From contig OY856410.1 in NCBI GenBank assembly GCA_963693085.1, positions 887,357,835 to 887,421,834 on the forward strand: a DNA stretch of 64,000 nt. Direction: 5' to 3'. The DNA comes from Alisma plantago-aquatica. Its lineage: Eukaryota; Streptophyta; Magnoliopsida; Alismatales; Alismataceae. Positions 34,393-45,806 of this stretch are shown in pieces; positions within the stretch are counted from its first letter, which is position 1; each line of letters starts with the position of its first letter. The notes below the pieces were generated by a model that made no database searches, was not told where the DNA came from, and saw only the letters and a list, made by a program, of their open reading frames with translations. Both the position numbers and the translations under genes were made by a program.

Positions 34393-34509
34393 GGTTGCAC
34401 GACATGGTTGCACGACATGGTTGCATGGCATGATCGCACGACATGGTTGCACGATATGGTTGCACGGCATGGTTGCACGACATGGTTGCACGATAGGGTT
34501 GCACAATAC
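34393..34509 (+). repeat. 13-bp minisatellite, 9 units (left LTR)
   Basis: Nine head-to-tail units of GGTTGCACGACAT and variants (GGTTGCATGGCAT, GATCGCACGACAT, GGTTGCACGATAT, GGTTGCACGATAG). The right LTR has eight units at 41670-41773. The one-unit difference equals the entire net length difference between the LTRs. Confidence 0.95.
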
Positions 34510-35714
34510 ACAACCCTAGACAACATGCTAGCCCGACATGGTGATAAGTTGATACCTCTTAAACATCACGGGCGACACATATATGTACCATGTTCCCGAC
34601 ACAATAAACCCTAACCCGACATGGGTGAGTGATGCAACCTAATGTTTGATGGTGTATCCCAATATGGTTTGGTGCCCTACACTCCAAATAACTTGTATAT
34701 TGGGTTTAGCCCAATATGGCAAACCCTAATCTGTCATGGATAACCCTAGATGGTGAACCACCTGATATGGTGAGTGTTTAAACACCTCTAACCCGAGAAA
34801 TCTTGTAAAGGTGAGGGTAAGACACTCTTAAGGGTAATGAGTGTAAAACCAAGTGATGGTGTGGTTAATACCTTGATAGGTGAAACACCTAGAGTGGTTG
34901 ATAATGGACAACCCTATATCAACAATGTCTTAACTCAAGATGAGTCCATATCATTGATGATGGTTGGATAACTCAAATGTGTGACTTATGACCAATACAT
35001 TACATGATAAATGTGATGAGCTAATGGATAAAGTATTAGGATGGGAAATACCCTAATACAAGATAAGTTGTTGAACTTAAGTAAGATAATAGTGATGAGG
35101 GAAGTGATACATCAAGATATGATAGATATCACATCCATCACTCCAAGGTTGATACACCTTAATGCACTTTAAATCCAATTAATTGGATGAATAACACATG
35201 AAGTGTGTCATGTAAATTGTTACATTGAGATGGAATGTGAATAATGCACTTTGATAAGTGTAGGCTAATATACCTTGAGAAAGGGTTAAGCCAAGTTAAT
35301 GAGTATGATGTAATCATACTCTAGTAAAGATGAGAGATACCCTTAATGGCACTAATCAATAACGCATAACAAATGCATGGATCCAATATATGGTGTAAAC
35401 CCTAATTGAGGCTGATTCCATGTATAAACCTAATAAGAGGTTGTTTACATGTGAAATCACTAATTAGGATGAATAGTAAACCCTAGTTGAGGGTGTATCC
35501 ATGTGAAACCCTAATTGAGGGAGATTTCATGAGAAACCCTAATTGGGAATGATTAGTAAACCCTAATTATGGGCAATGTGATATGAAACCCTAATGAAGG
35601 GTGATGCTATATGCAATCCCTATTCTAAAGAAGGGAGATGGCATGTGGAACCCTAATCCCTAATGAAAGAATAGAATTCATACTTGAATATGAATTATGA
35701 GGTGAACCCCTGTA

Positions 35715-35828
35715 GCACGACCGTGTAAGGTAGCACGGCCGTGGTGACTTCACTTTGCACGACCGTGCAAGGTAGCACGGCCGTGGTGGCTTACCTTTGC
35801 ACAGCTGTTCTTGGCTGCACGGCCGTGG
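35715..35828. repeat. CACGGCCGTG palindrome cluster (left LTR)
   Basis: Within 114 bp there are three perfect CACGGCCGTG palindromes and two CACGACCGTG variants, in a roughly 53-bp partial repeat (AGCACG.CCGTG...GCACG.CCGTG...CTT). It is a local CpG-rich island in A/T-rich DNA. Right LTR: 42979-43092. Confidence 0.85.
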
Positions 35829-36813
35829 TGCTCTATGCTTGACTTAGTGTTGATTTGAAAGTGACCTAACATGGTCGTTTTGTTAATTCCCAACTTAAGG
35901 ATGAGAGGGAAACTCATACCTTGTGATGATAATCATTTAATGATACATGATGAAGGTAATAAGTATAAATGAATACTTATGGACTCAATAAATGCTCCCA
36001 TAGGAGTGTAGAAATGAATTAGGGTTGGAGTGATAATACAAATATGAAACCCTAATTGATAAGAAAGGAAAATCCTAACCCTAACTTTGGGTAAAAGGAT
36101 GAAAAGCTTTAATTGATGGTAAACCCTAACCCTGGTAAGGGAATAGTGGTGTTACCCTGTATTGCATGATGTGATGTCAACTGGATAAGTCTATTATCAT
36201 GTGTGACACTCATGCAGATCTCATGAGGTGATGATCATAGCCAAGTATGATCTATGATGTTTATTTGATAAGAGTTGATTGGCCATATGTGCCATTATGT
36301 TTTTGTTACTTAGAAAGAAGTAACAAGATTAATATGGGCTTCTAAGCCTTTGTTTTAAAGTTGTTTCCTAGTGAGAGGTGACAAGATGTGAATGGCCTTG
36401 TGAGCCATGTGAATAAAGTTGTTCCCTAGTGAGAGGTGATAAGATGTGAATGGACTTGTGAGCCATGTAAATAAGTATCTGAAGAAAGTGGTATATGTCT
36501 CTTTATGGCATTTGTCTGAATAAAATATGTTTGAGAACCCGACTGATGCTAAAATAATATGGTAATGTACTTAATTAATCAAGTGGAATTTCATCATGTA
36601 GAGCCCTGGCCATAGATCCATCATCGTCAGTAGCTGGTGATGGTGAAACAGGTTTTCCTACGGGATCTCCTGATGAACGCATATTGTTGAATATGTGGGG
36701 GTGATGGGCGCAAATACCTTACGCCCTAATGAAGGGATTGACGTGAGATAAACATGAGATCTCTCAATCCTTCATTATAAAGGCCGGGATGGATGTATCA
36801 CGAATCTCCCGAT

Positions 36814-36913
36814 GATGATGAATGCTGGATGATGTGGAGATAAACATAAAATCTCTTGATTCCGATGATGAATGTCGGATGATGTGGAGATAAACATAAA
36901 ATCTCTTGATTCC
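36814..36913 (+). repeat. 50-bp tandem duplication (left LTR)
   Basis: Two adjacent 50-bp units beginning GATGATGAATG and ending CTCTTGATTCC, differing at two positions. Also present in the right LTR at 44078-44177, so it predates this insertion. Confidence 0.9.
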
Positions 36914-37935
36914 GAAGAGAGGCAGCTGACGCTGTAACTCTGTAGCAAGTTTCCAGTATACCCTGGATAGCTACAATAAGCAGTTGACATAGTCTTGCTT
37001 GTGGTCTCGCACTGACCGAGATGTGGGAGGTCATGGAGTCTGGCTCTTTCATTGACCTATGTATGGTACCGATTTCGACTTCGTAGTGGTCGGTTGGAGT
37101 ATGAGCGGTATACCTCATCTCCTCAGGGCTTAAGTGTGATTGTAAAATGTAATCATACGTATAACATGTTTGATTAAGGACTGAATACGGGAATTCATTG
37201 GCTGATGTTGCATTCCTTTGTGCATTCCTTAGTGGATAGATGTTATTTATGTTTCCTTATATTCTATGCAAGGTAGACAGATGAATTACTTATCTACCAT
37301 GGGTAGATGCAATGTTCTCCTTAAGAAGGGAGATTACTTCATTTTATTCATACAGTGATTTATCATGTATGTCAATATAAAAGAATCTCTGCTCAGTTTA
37401 TTACTGCTTAATCTGTGATAATAATATGGCCGGCGGAGAGTTATATCTCTCGCTGGGACAATTACAATTGTCTCACCCCCGTGGGATCCAAATTTTTAGG
37501 TGGATGTGCACGAGGAGGTGAAGATCTTTCTACATAGGAGATACAACAACTGAGGTAGCAGTGACAGCTCAGGTTGAGGGTACTGTCTGTCGTGTCATAT
37601 AGTTAGTAGTCCTATGTGTCGTCTCTATACTCTCAGGTCCTCGGAGTTTTAAATGTATCAATCTGAGTTTTGGTTTAGTGCCTCAAAGTTTTTATACTGC
37701 CTGTGTATATTTGTTAGCAGGGCAGTCAATGTTGTAATCCTTGAAAAGGAATTGTACAGATTTTGTACTTGTGAACCAGGATGAAATTGAAACACTTTGG
37801 TTCTTGTTTAAAGAGTTTTCCTGTGAATGGATCTCTTTGAAAAAGTTTTAATTTTTAGTGATTTTTGCTAATCCGCTGCTTGATGAACGCTTCCGCATTA
37901 ATTAATCGTGTTTTATAAGTTGGATGCTACAATTG

Positions 37936-37947
37936 TGGTATCAGAGC
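37936..37947 (+). other. giant-LTR element primer-binding site
   Basis: TGGTATCAGAGC, a perfect match to the plant initiator-Met tRNA primer site, four bases after the LTR end. Confidence 0.92.
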
Positions 37948-39577
37948 TCTAGGTTCGCTGAGTCTACAGAGACATAGGACTAAGGTTGTTGAGGCTGTGT
38001 TAGTGTCCTCCAGTATACCCTATAATGATTTCTGCTTGTGCAGAGAAAGGGTAAAGTTTTAAAATGACTGGAGAACACAAGGAATACATTGCTAAGGGCA
38101 ATGTTGTTGCACTATGAAGAGGTGCAAGAGATCAGACAAGAATAGAATGAGTGCCTGAGAATCCCCATTAAGACCTGATCAGGATACAGAATCCTACGAT
38201 CATGCTCTTGTTGGGTAGATTAGGGCAGCAATAATGCATATAGGGGACTGGATACTAGCCTTACAACCTAGGTTATCAATCCTTAATACTGAAAGCTTGA
38301 GCTTTAAAAGAGTTCCTGAATGACTTAGTCATGTTGGAACAAGGGAAAATATGGAAAAGATTAACTAATGGCAAGAAAGTAGACTCTTTCATGAGTTTAG
38401 ACAGATAATAAATCTGTGATGGCAGTGCCCAAGAAGGGACAATAAGCTGAGAAGTAGGGAATGGTCTCTATAATTCTAGAGACATTTGCCTAATGGTTCT
38501 AAAAAGCCAAGGTTTTTGGTACTAATAGTACAATAAATGCTTAATGTTCCAGGGCAGTAGCCATTAAGTAAAGGTAAAGATGTTAACCTTTTACCTGTAA
38601 GACCATGATGTGAGGACAAGGTATGTTATAAATGTGTACATGTTGAGTACACTAAACCCTTTTTGTTATAAAAAGGAGGATTGTTGATTTTGTTTTCCCT
38701 ATTGGTTGCTATATAGGGAAGAAATGATGAGAATTAGAATTTGAATTCTGTTCAAGTATTCTTTTAAATGGTCTATATTGATCTTACCTCTATGAAAGAG
38801 GAAGAGGTATAGAAGAGATGCCTGGATAAAATCCAGGGATGTTAAATCTTATGTTTATGATAATATGAAAAGCAAGGAATATGATAGCATGTAAGTGCAT
38901 ACTACTTGATCTCAGTACTTGTAAACCCTGATCAAGTATACAACTATTGATGATAAAGTGAGTATGGAAACTCTTAGATTGGTATCTTTTTGATTGCCCT
39001 GATCAAACAATCATTCTGAGACAATCTAATGAGTATCATGAAATTGGAATTATGAAATGAATAAATGTATCATACCTTAAGTACAAGAAAGAGTGATCTG
39101 ATATGATTTCAGATCAGTATGTGTATATGAGGAAGTAAAAATATGATCCTCATATGATGAGTATGAGAACAAGGGAGGTGATCCCTATTCAATAAAGTTG
39201 TAAATATGATAAAGATCTTTTCCCATAATGTTGAAATGGGAAATGTGATGTGTTTTCAACACATGTGACTGATACCAAGGTAAGAGATTCTGGTATCTGA
39301 GAATTATCAGATGGTTTAGATTGGCTACAAGGAATGGTCAACTATGAAATCAGTCTGATTATATAAAATGATATGAACATCATATGTTAGGGGTTTATGC
39401 TTTGCATAAACATAACAACTAAATATGTCTTTAAGATAAGTTCTCAATTGGCTCTATAAGAATATTGTGCAAAGGAACTTTGTGCTGATCAAAGTTCTAT
39501 GATGTCTCCATAACAATGAGGTGTTATGAAGATACATGATGATATGATGAACGAATAACATCTGTTCCCTTTATCTG
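37948..39577 (+). other. non-coding interior of giant-LTR element
   Basis: No open frame of 60 codons and no recognisable gag, protease, RT or integrase motif. This is the whole space where a 4.5 to 6 kb coding region would be in an autonomous relative. Confidence 0.8.
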
Positions 39578-39616
39578 GGATTTCGGGGACGAAATCCTTG
39601 TTAGGGGTTTATAATT
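39578..39616 (+). other. conserved 3' internal end and polypurine tract of giant-LTR element
   Basis: GGATTTCGGGGACGAAATCC, then TTAGGGGTTT and ATAATT up to the LTR. The TTCGGGGACGAAAT wording is the usual end of pol just before the tract in Del/Tekay chromoviruses and is the best clue to the element's parent lineage. Confidence 0.75.
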
Positions 39617-40432
39617 TGTAACATCCCTGACCTGGGTTATGCCTTAACCCTAGGTGTTTTGATTAAGAAAGATGATTATATGCTTAATATTATCTTTTCA
39701 AAAGTAATTAGGGCTCATGAGAAACTTATGTTTCAATTTTGGTCCTGTTTAAATAATGATAAAGCAATGATTGCTTGTTTTGGACTAAAGTGCAAATTAC
39801 CCAAGTTGAGGGGTTAACTTGCCAATTGCACATGATAAGATGTTTCTCTGATGTTGAGACATCATAAGAATGAATATGATGCAGTAGTATGGTTTCCATA
39901 AGCTTGGACACCAAGATTAAGCTTGTAAAGTAATGTATGTGCATTAAAACCTAGTTTTGGTGTAATGCGCAATTTACCCAAAACCTAGGGTTCAATATGC
40001 AAATTACCACCCCTAGAGTGTTCCTACTTCCTCTATGAATAATTTAGAGTAGAGAGAATGAATGACACACCATGTTTGAATCACTTATGAGTGATGGAAA
40101 TGTTGGTGACGAAATGACCAAGAAAAAGGGTTGAATTTGAAGGCTTAACTTGAGTTGTATCAAGTTGAAAAGCTTATATATGTATGCCTATCGGCCATGG
40201 AGCCAAAGGAGGTGTCCCATATCGTCTTGTGAACTCTTGGCAAGGTTCATATCGTGCAAAGCACCTCAAGGAGGTGAGGTGTGATGGCCAACAAGTTTCC
40301 TTAGAAAAGTGTATCGGCTTGACTTAAAATGATGATTTAATTGATATATCTTATCCAAATGGGTAAGTGATGGACGAATTTGCATCTCTAAATGATCCTC
40401 AACCTTTTTGCACGTCAAGATAAATGTTGATG

Positions 40433-40470
40433 CATGCATGGACACGTGTCACCCATGCATGACACGTGGC
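40433..40470 (+). promoter_or_regulatory. duplicated RY + G-box module (right LTR)
   Basis: Identical to 33156-33193 over both RY and both G-box words, although bases just upstream differ at three places between the LTRs. Confidence 0.75.
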
Positions 40471-40526
40471 ACCTACTAGCTCAAAATGTTGACACCTCAT
40501 TTTTGCCTTCCTTCATGATCGACAAG

Positions 40527-40534
40527 TATATATA
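40527..40534 (+). promoter_or_regulatory. TATA box, giant LTR (right)
   Basis: TATATATA followed by CCCC, as in the left LTR. From this LTR it would drive readout transcription towards 45200. Confidence 0.6.
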
Positions 40535-41669
40535 CCCCTAGTTTGACCCCTTAATGGAATTTTGCGACCCTTACCACCATCCTACCCTAAGGTATCGTGC
40601 ATGGAGCTCCCATATCATGAAGGGAAGCTGTGGTATCGTGCAAGGGCCTTGGGGTATCGTCCATGGCATGATCATATCGCCCAAGTAGGTGATCTTGGCC
40701 ATATGGAGTGATATCGGCCATAGAGTGAAGTGTTTTGGCTCCAAGTGAGTACCATATCGTCCAAGTGAGTGTCATATCGTGCAAGAGGGGAGGCATATCG
40801 TGCAAGAGCACAAGGGTGTCGTCCATAGGCCTTAGGTATCGGCCATAGCAAGTATATCGGCCATACCATGCTGATATTGCCCATAGCAAGTTGATATCGG
40901 CCAATTGAAGTGATTCTGGCCACAAGTGAGGGGGTATCGACCACAAGCAAAGTTGTGTCGGCCAAGAGGAAGTCCATATCGCCCAATATTGGTAGGGTAT
41001 CGGCCAAGGAGCTAAGGAACTCAAAACTGGACCCTAAGGTGAGGAAAAGATCATCTTCAACCTTGAATTGAAGCATGATTTTAGGGTTTTGATCTTCCTT
41101 TCTTTTCCTCTTCACCAATTGCTTATCCATGGTAATTCTTTGCATATAGAGGAGTTTTGAAGGTCATCTTCAACCTTAGTAACATGGAGCTTTGGAGGTT
41201 GGAGCTTTGAAGTGGTTCTTAAGGCGGGTTTTATAACTTGAACCCAACCATGTTGTTATTCTTCACTTAAATTGCTATAATCAGTGAAATACTTTTAATT
41301 CCAAAATTTCCTGAAATAGTTGATGATATTATGAGTTCTAGTAGTTGCTTAGACCTTTTTCCATGAACTATAACAGTTAGGACTAAGGTCTAGAGCTTGA
41401 AGATGATGGTATCATCTTATAAAAGTGATATCGGGTGCAAGCACATAAGCAAGCACCCTTAACCCGATATGATGATGCACCCACTTCACTTGAACGATAT
41501 GGATATGAATGAATACATTGTTTCACGTTATGAGGGTGTAGTATACAACTCTTGCACGATAGGGAGTCAAGTATAGACTCCATGCACGATACAAGGTTAA
41601 TTGTATACTTGTATGTTAAGGTGAAACCCTAATTTGGGTAACCAGATATAAGTGAGGTATAACAAGTGT

Positions 41670-41773
41670 GGTTGCACGACATGGTTGCATGGCATGATCG
41701 CACGACATGGTTGCACGATATGGTTGCACGGCATGGTTTCATGACATGGTTGCACGATAGGGTTGCACAATAC
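41670..41773 (+). repeat. 13-bp minisatellite, 8 units (right LTR)
   Basis: Same units as the left LTR but one GGTTGCACGACAT fewer; one unit is GGTTTCATGACAT. Confidence 0.95.
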
Positions 41774-44700
41774 ACAACCCTAGACAACATGCTAGCCCGG
41801 CATGGTGATAAGTTGATACCTCTTAAACATCACGGGCGACACATATATGTACCATGTTCCCGACACAATAAACCCTAACCCGACATGGGTGAGTGATGCA
41901 ACCTAATGTTTGATGGTGTATCCCAATATGGTTTGGTGCCCTACACTCCAAATAACTTGTATATTGGGTTTAGCCCAATATGGCAAACCCTAATCTGTCA
42001 TGGATAACCCTAGATGGTGAACCACCTGATATGGTGAGTGTTTAAACACCTCTAACCCGAGAAACCTTATAAAGGTGAGGGTAAGACACTCTTAAGGGTA
42101 ATGAGTGTAAAACCAAGTGATGGTGTGGTTAATACCTTGATAGGTGAAACACCTAGAGTGGTTGATAATGGACAACCCTATATCAACAATGTCTTAACTC
42201 AAGATGAGTCCATATCATTGATGATAATTGGATAACTCAAATGTGTGACTTATGACCAATACATTACATGATAAATGTGATGAGCTAATGGATAAAGTAT
42301 TAGGATGGGAAATACCCTAATACAAGATAAGTTGTTGAACTTAAGTAAGATAATAGTGATGAGGGAAGTGATACATCAAGATATGATAGATATCACATCC
42401 ATCACTCCAAGGTTGATACACCTTAATGCACTTTAAATCCAATTAATTGGATGAATAACACATGAAGTGTGTCATGTAAATTGTTACATTGAGATGGAAT
42501 GTGAATAATGCACTTTGATAAGTGTAGGCTAATATACCTTGAGAAAGGGTTCAGCCAAGTTAATGAGTATGATGTAATCATACTCTAGTAAAGATGAGAG
42601 ATACCCTTAATGGCACTAATCAATAATGCATAACAAATGCATGGATCCAATATATGGTGTAAACCCTAATTGAGGCTGATTCCATGTATAAACCTAATAA
42701 GAGGTTGGTTACATGTGAAATCACTAATTAGGATGAATAGTAAACCCTAGTTGAGGGTGTATCCATGTGAAACCCTAATTGAGGGAGATTTCATGAGAAA
42801 CCCTAATTGGGAATGATTAGTAAACCCTAATTATGGGCAATGTGATATGAAACCCTAATGAAGGGTGATGCTATATGCAATCCCTATTCTAAAGAAGGGA
42901 GATGGCATGTGGAACCCTAATCCCTAATGAAAGAATAGAATTCATACTTGAATATGAATTATGAGGTGAACCCCTGTAGCACGACCGTGTAAGGTAGCAC
43001 GACCGTGGTGACTTCACTTTGCACGACCGTGCAAGGTAGCACGGCCGTGGTGGCTTCCCTTTGCACGGCTGTTCTTGGCTGCACGGCCGTGGTGCTCTAT
43101 GCTTGACTTAGAGTTGATTTGAAAGTGACCTAACATGGTCGTTTTGTTAATTCCCAATTTAAGGATGAGAGGGAAACTCATACCTTGTGATGATAATCAT
43201 TTAATGATACATGATGAAGGTAATAAGTATAAATGAATACTTATGGACTCAATAAATGCTCCCATAGGAGTGTAGAAATGAATTAGGGTTGGAGTGATAA
43301 TACAAATATGAAACCCTAATTGATAAGAAAGGAAAATCCTAACCCTAACTTTGGGTAAAAGGATGAAAAGCTTTAATTGATGGTAAACCCTAACCCTGGT
43401 AAGGGAATAGTGGTGTTACCCTGTATTGCATGATGTGATGTCAACTGGATAAGTCTATTATCATGTGTGACACTCATGCAGTTCTCATGATGTGATGATC
43501 ATAGCCAAGTATGAGCTATGATGTTTATTTGATAAGAGTTGATTGGCCATATGTGCCATTATGTTTTTGTTACTTAGAAAGAAGTAACAAGATTAATATG
43601 GGCTTCTAAGCCTTTGTTTTAAAGTTGTTGCCTAGTGAGAGGTGACAAGATGTGAATGGCCTTGTGAGCCATGTGAATAAAGTTGTTGCCTAGTGAGAGG
43701 TGACAAAATGTGAATGGACTTGTGAGCCATGTAAATAAGTATCTGAAGAAAGTGGTATATGTCTCTTTATGGCATTTGTCTGAATAAAATATGTTTGAGA
43801 ACCTGACTGATGCTAAAATAATATGGTAATGTACTTAATTAATCAAGTGGAATTTCATCACGTAGAGCCCTGGCCATAGATCCATCATCGTCAGTAGCTG
43901 GTGATGGTGAAACAGGTTTTCCTACGGGATCTCCTGATGAACGCATATTGTTGAATATGTGGGGGTGATGGGCGCAAATACCTTACGCCCTAATGAAGGG
44001 ATTGACGTGAGATAAACATGAGATCTCTCAATCCTTCATTATAAAGGCCGGGATGGATGTATCACGAATCTCCCGATGATGATGAATGCCGGATGATGTG
44101 GAGATAAACATAAAATCTCTTGATTCCGATGATGAATGCCGGATGATGTGGAGATAAACATAAAATCTCTTGATTCCGAAGAGAGGCAGCTGACGCTGTA
44201 ACACTGTAGCAAGTTTCCAGTATACCCTGGATAGCTACAATAAGCAGTTGACATAGTCCTGCTTGTGGTCTCGCACTGACCGAGACGTGGGAGGTCATGG
44301 AGTCCGGCTCTTCCATTGACCTATGTATGGTACCGATTTCGACTTCGTAGTGGTCGGTTGGAGTATGAACGGTATACCTCATCTCCTCAGGGCTTAAGTG
44401 TGATTGTAAAATGTAATCAGCCGTATAGTATGTTTGCTTAAGGACTGAATACGGGAATTCATTGGCTGATGTTGCATTCCTTTGTGCATTCCTTAGTGGA
44501 TAGATGTTATTTATGTTTCCTTATATTCTATGCAAGGTAGATAGATGAATTACTTATCTACCATGGGTAGATGCAATGTTCTCCTTAAGAAGGGAGATTA
44601 CTTCATTTTATTCATACAGTGATTTATCATGTATGTCAATATAAAAGAATCTCTGCTCAGTTTATTACTACTTAATCTGTGATAATAATATGGCCGGAGG

Positions 44701-45195
44701 AGAGTTATATCTCTCGCTGGGACAATTACAATTGTCTCACCCCCGTGGGATCCACATTTTTAGGTGGATGTGCACGAGGAGGTGAAGATCTTTCTACATA
44801 GGAGATACAACAACTGAGGTAGCAGTGACAGCTCAGGTTGAGTGTACTGTCTGTCGTGTCATATAGTTAGTAGTCCTATGTGTCGTCTCTGTACTCTCAG
44901 GTCCTCGGAGTTTTAAATGTATCAATCTGAGTTTTGGTTTAGTGCCTCAAAGTTTTTATACTGCCTGTGTATATTTGTTAGCAGGGCAGTCAATGTTGTA
45001 ATCCTTGAAAAGGAATTGTACAAATTTTGTACTTGTGAACCAGGATGAAATTGAAACACTTTGGTTCTTGTTTAAAGAGTTTTCCTGTGAATGGATCTCT
45101 TTGAAAAAGTTTTAATTTTTAGTGATTTTTGCTAATCCGCTGCTTGATGAACGCTTCCGCATTAATTAATCGTGTTTTATAAGTTGGATTCTACA

Positions 45196-45200
45196 AAGCT
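45196..45200. repeat. target-site duplication AAGCT (right)
   Basis: Identical to 32335-32339. Confidence 0.9.
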
Positions 45201-45599
45201 ATTGCACCTTCATCCAGTGAATGGGAAAGATCCATCGTGGGTCACTGATGGTAGAGGAGCAAGTAACTTGAAGGAGGCTTCCAAAGAAGAGAGAATGAAG
45301 CTCTGGTTTAGGCAGATGCAAGGTGAGGTCGAGTGAAGAAGAATAGGGTTAACTACAAGAAATGGGGGGCTTAGAATGGATATATCAGTAATTATAGAGC
45401 TATTGGAACCCTTAAGTAGCACCTCAATGGCCTAGGGTTGCACCGAGGGCCTTCCTCCTCTGAGCCATGTCTGCCTCCCTTTGCACATTTTCAAAATAAT
45501 GAGTGATGAGGGGTAAGTCAATGCTCATTGGGTAGAGGAGAGATTTGCGGATCTAATGGACAAAATTTGGCTATGTGAGGATCAAAGGAAAGGGAGTTA
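45201..45599. other. unassigned sequence between giant-LTR element and duplication junction
   Basis: A purine-rich, moderately GC stretch with no coding domain. Before the giant-LTR insertion it was continuous with 32334. Its right edge is the duplication junction. Confidence 0.45.
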
Positions 45600-45806
45600 T
45601 TCCTCGATATGCTTCCATAAGTATACTTTCAGCCATTGATATGGTGGGATCGAGTTCATCTGGTTCTGGTATAACTAGGACTTAGAGCTTTCACTCTACG
45701 ATTGAGAACACTTCTCAATGTCCTAACCAGTCGTGGAAAAATTCCCATTTAACTTGTCCTTTTCTAGGTTGGATCGCAAAGAAAACTGATTGTTGTTTGT
45801 TGCCAT
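45600..45806 (-). pseudogene. copia-1 gag N-terminus, unit 2, truncated by the duplication junction
   Basis: The start ATG at 45806 reads MATNNNQFSLRSNLEKDKLN. It has no stop where unit 1 has TGA, so this copy is closer to the ancestor at that codon. It runs into the junction after about 69 codons and also carries a later stop. Confidence 0.75.

Larger units (their letters stand above)
34346..36129 (+). repeat. telobox cluster, ten AAACCCTAA words (left LTR)
   Basis: Exact AAACCCTAA words start near 34346, 34607, 34731, 35397, 35505, 35532, 35557, 35584, 36046 and 36121, all on the plus strand. They are interspersed, not a telomere repeat. In plants this word is bound by TRB-type Myb proteins, is frequent near starts of ribosomal-protein genes and is linked to Polycomb recruitment. 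A role here is inference. Confidence 0.8.
32340..37931 (+). repeat. giant-LTR element, left LTR (5592 bp)
   Basis: Starts TGTAACATCC, ends GGATGCTACA. Internal landmarks: RY/G-box promoter module 33156-33193, TATA box 33250-33257, TATCGNCCA array 33316-33729, 13-bp minisatellite 34393-34509, ten AAACCCTAA words 34346-36129, CACGGCCGTG cluster 35715-35828, 50-bp tandem duplication 36814-36913. If the TATA box is used, U3 is about 0.94 kb and R-U5 about 4.6 kb. It has no convincing protein-coding frame. Confidence 0.9.
32340..45195 (+). mobile_element. giant-LTR non-autonomous gypsy derivative (LARD-like), 12.9 kb
   Basis: Two LTRs of 5592 bp (32340-37931) and 5579 bp (39617-45195) flank only 1685 bp of internal DNA that has no recognisable gag or pol. 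Hallmarks are all present: TG...CA termini (TGTAACATCCC...GGATGCTACA), a primer site 4 bp after the left LTR, a 3' internal end GATTTCGGGGACGAAATCC as found at the end of Del/Tekay chromovirus pol, and a perfect AAGCT target duplication. Long LTRs with a short non-coding interior define LARD-type derivatives, which need proteins from an autonomous relative. Here 87 percent of the element is LTR. LTR divergence is low: about 13 differences in the first 960 bp by eye, so the insertion is relatively recent. Confidence 0.9.
39617..45195 (+). repeat. giant-LTR element, right LTR (5579 bp)
   Basis: Starts TGTAACATCC, ends GGATTCTACA. It carries the same landmarks as the left LTR: RY/G-box module 40433-40470, TATA 40527-40534, TATCGNCCA array 40593-41006, 13-bp minisatellite of eight units 41670-41773, telobox cluster about 41610-43393, CACGGCCGTG cluster 42979-43092 (one palindrome changed to CACGACCGTG), 50-bp duplication 44078-44177. 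It differs from the left LTR at roughly one percent of positions. Confidence 0.9.
3400..45599 (+). repeat. segmental duplication, inferred unit 1 (42.2 kb)
   Basis: The sequence from about 3400 to 21105 reappears at 45600-64000 in the same order and orientation. The offset is 42200 at the left and 42895 at the right; the change is due mainly to a 727-bp deletion in unit 1 and a shorter (AT)n in unit 2. Because copy 2 begins where a 42.2-kb unit starting at 3400 would end, a head-to-tail tandem duplication is the simplest model. Only the first 17.7 kb of unit 1 has its partner inside the window, so the unit's full extent is inferred. Confidence 0.7.

Noticed and set aside
34393..34509. Repeat array that could be taken for a CRISPR
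   Set aside because: It is a 13-bp head-to-tail minisatellite without spacers, in a plant retrotransposon.
34346..36129. AAACCCTAA words as an interstitial telomere
   Set aside because: The words are separated by tens to hundreds of unrelated bases and never form consecutive CCCTAAA units.
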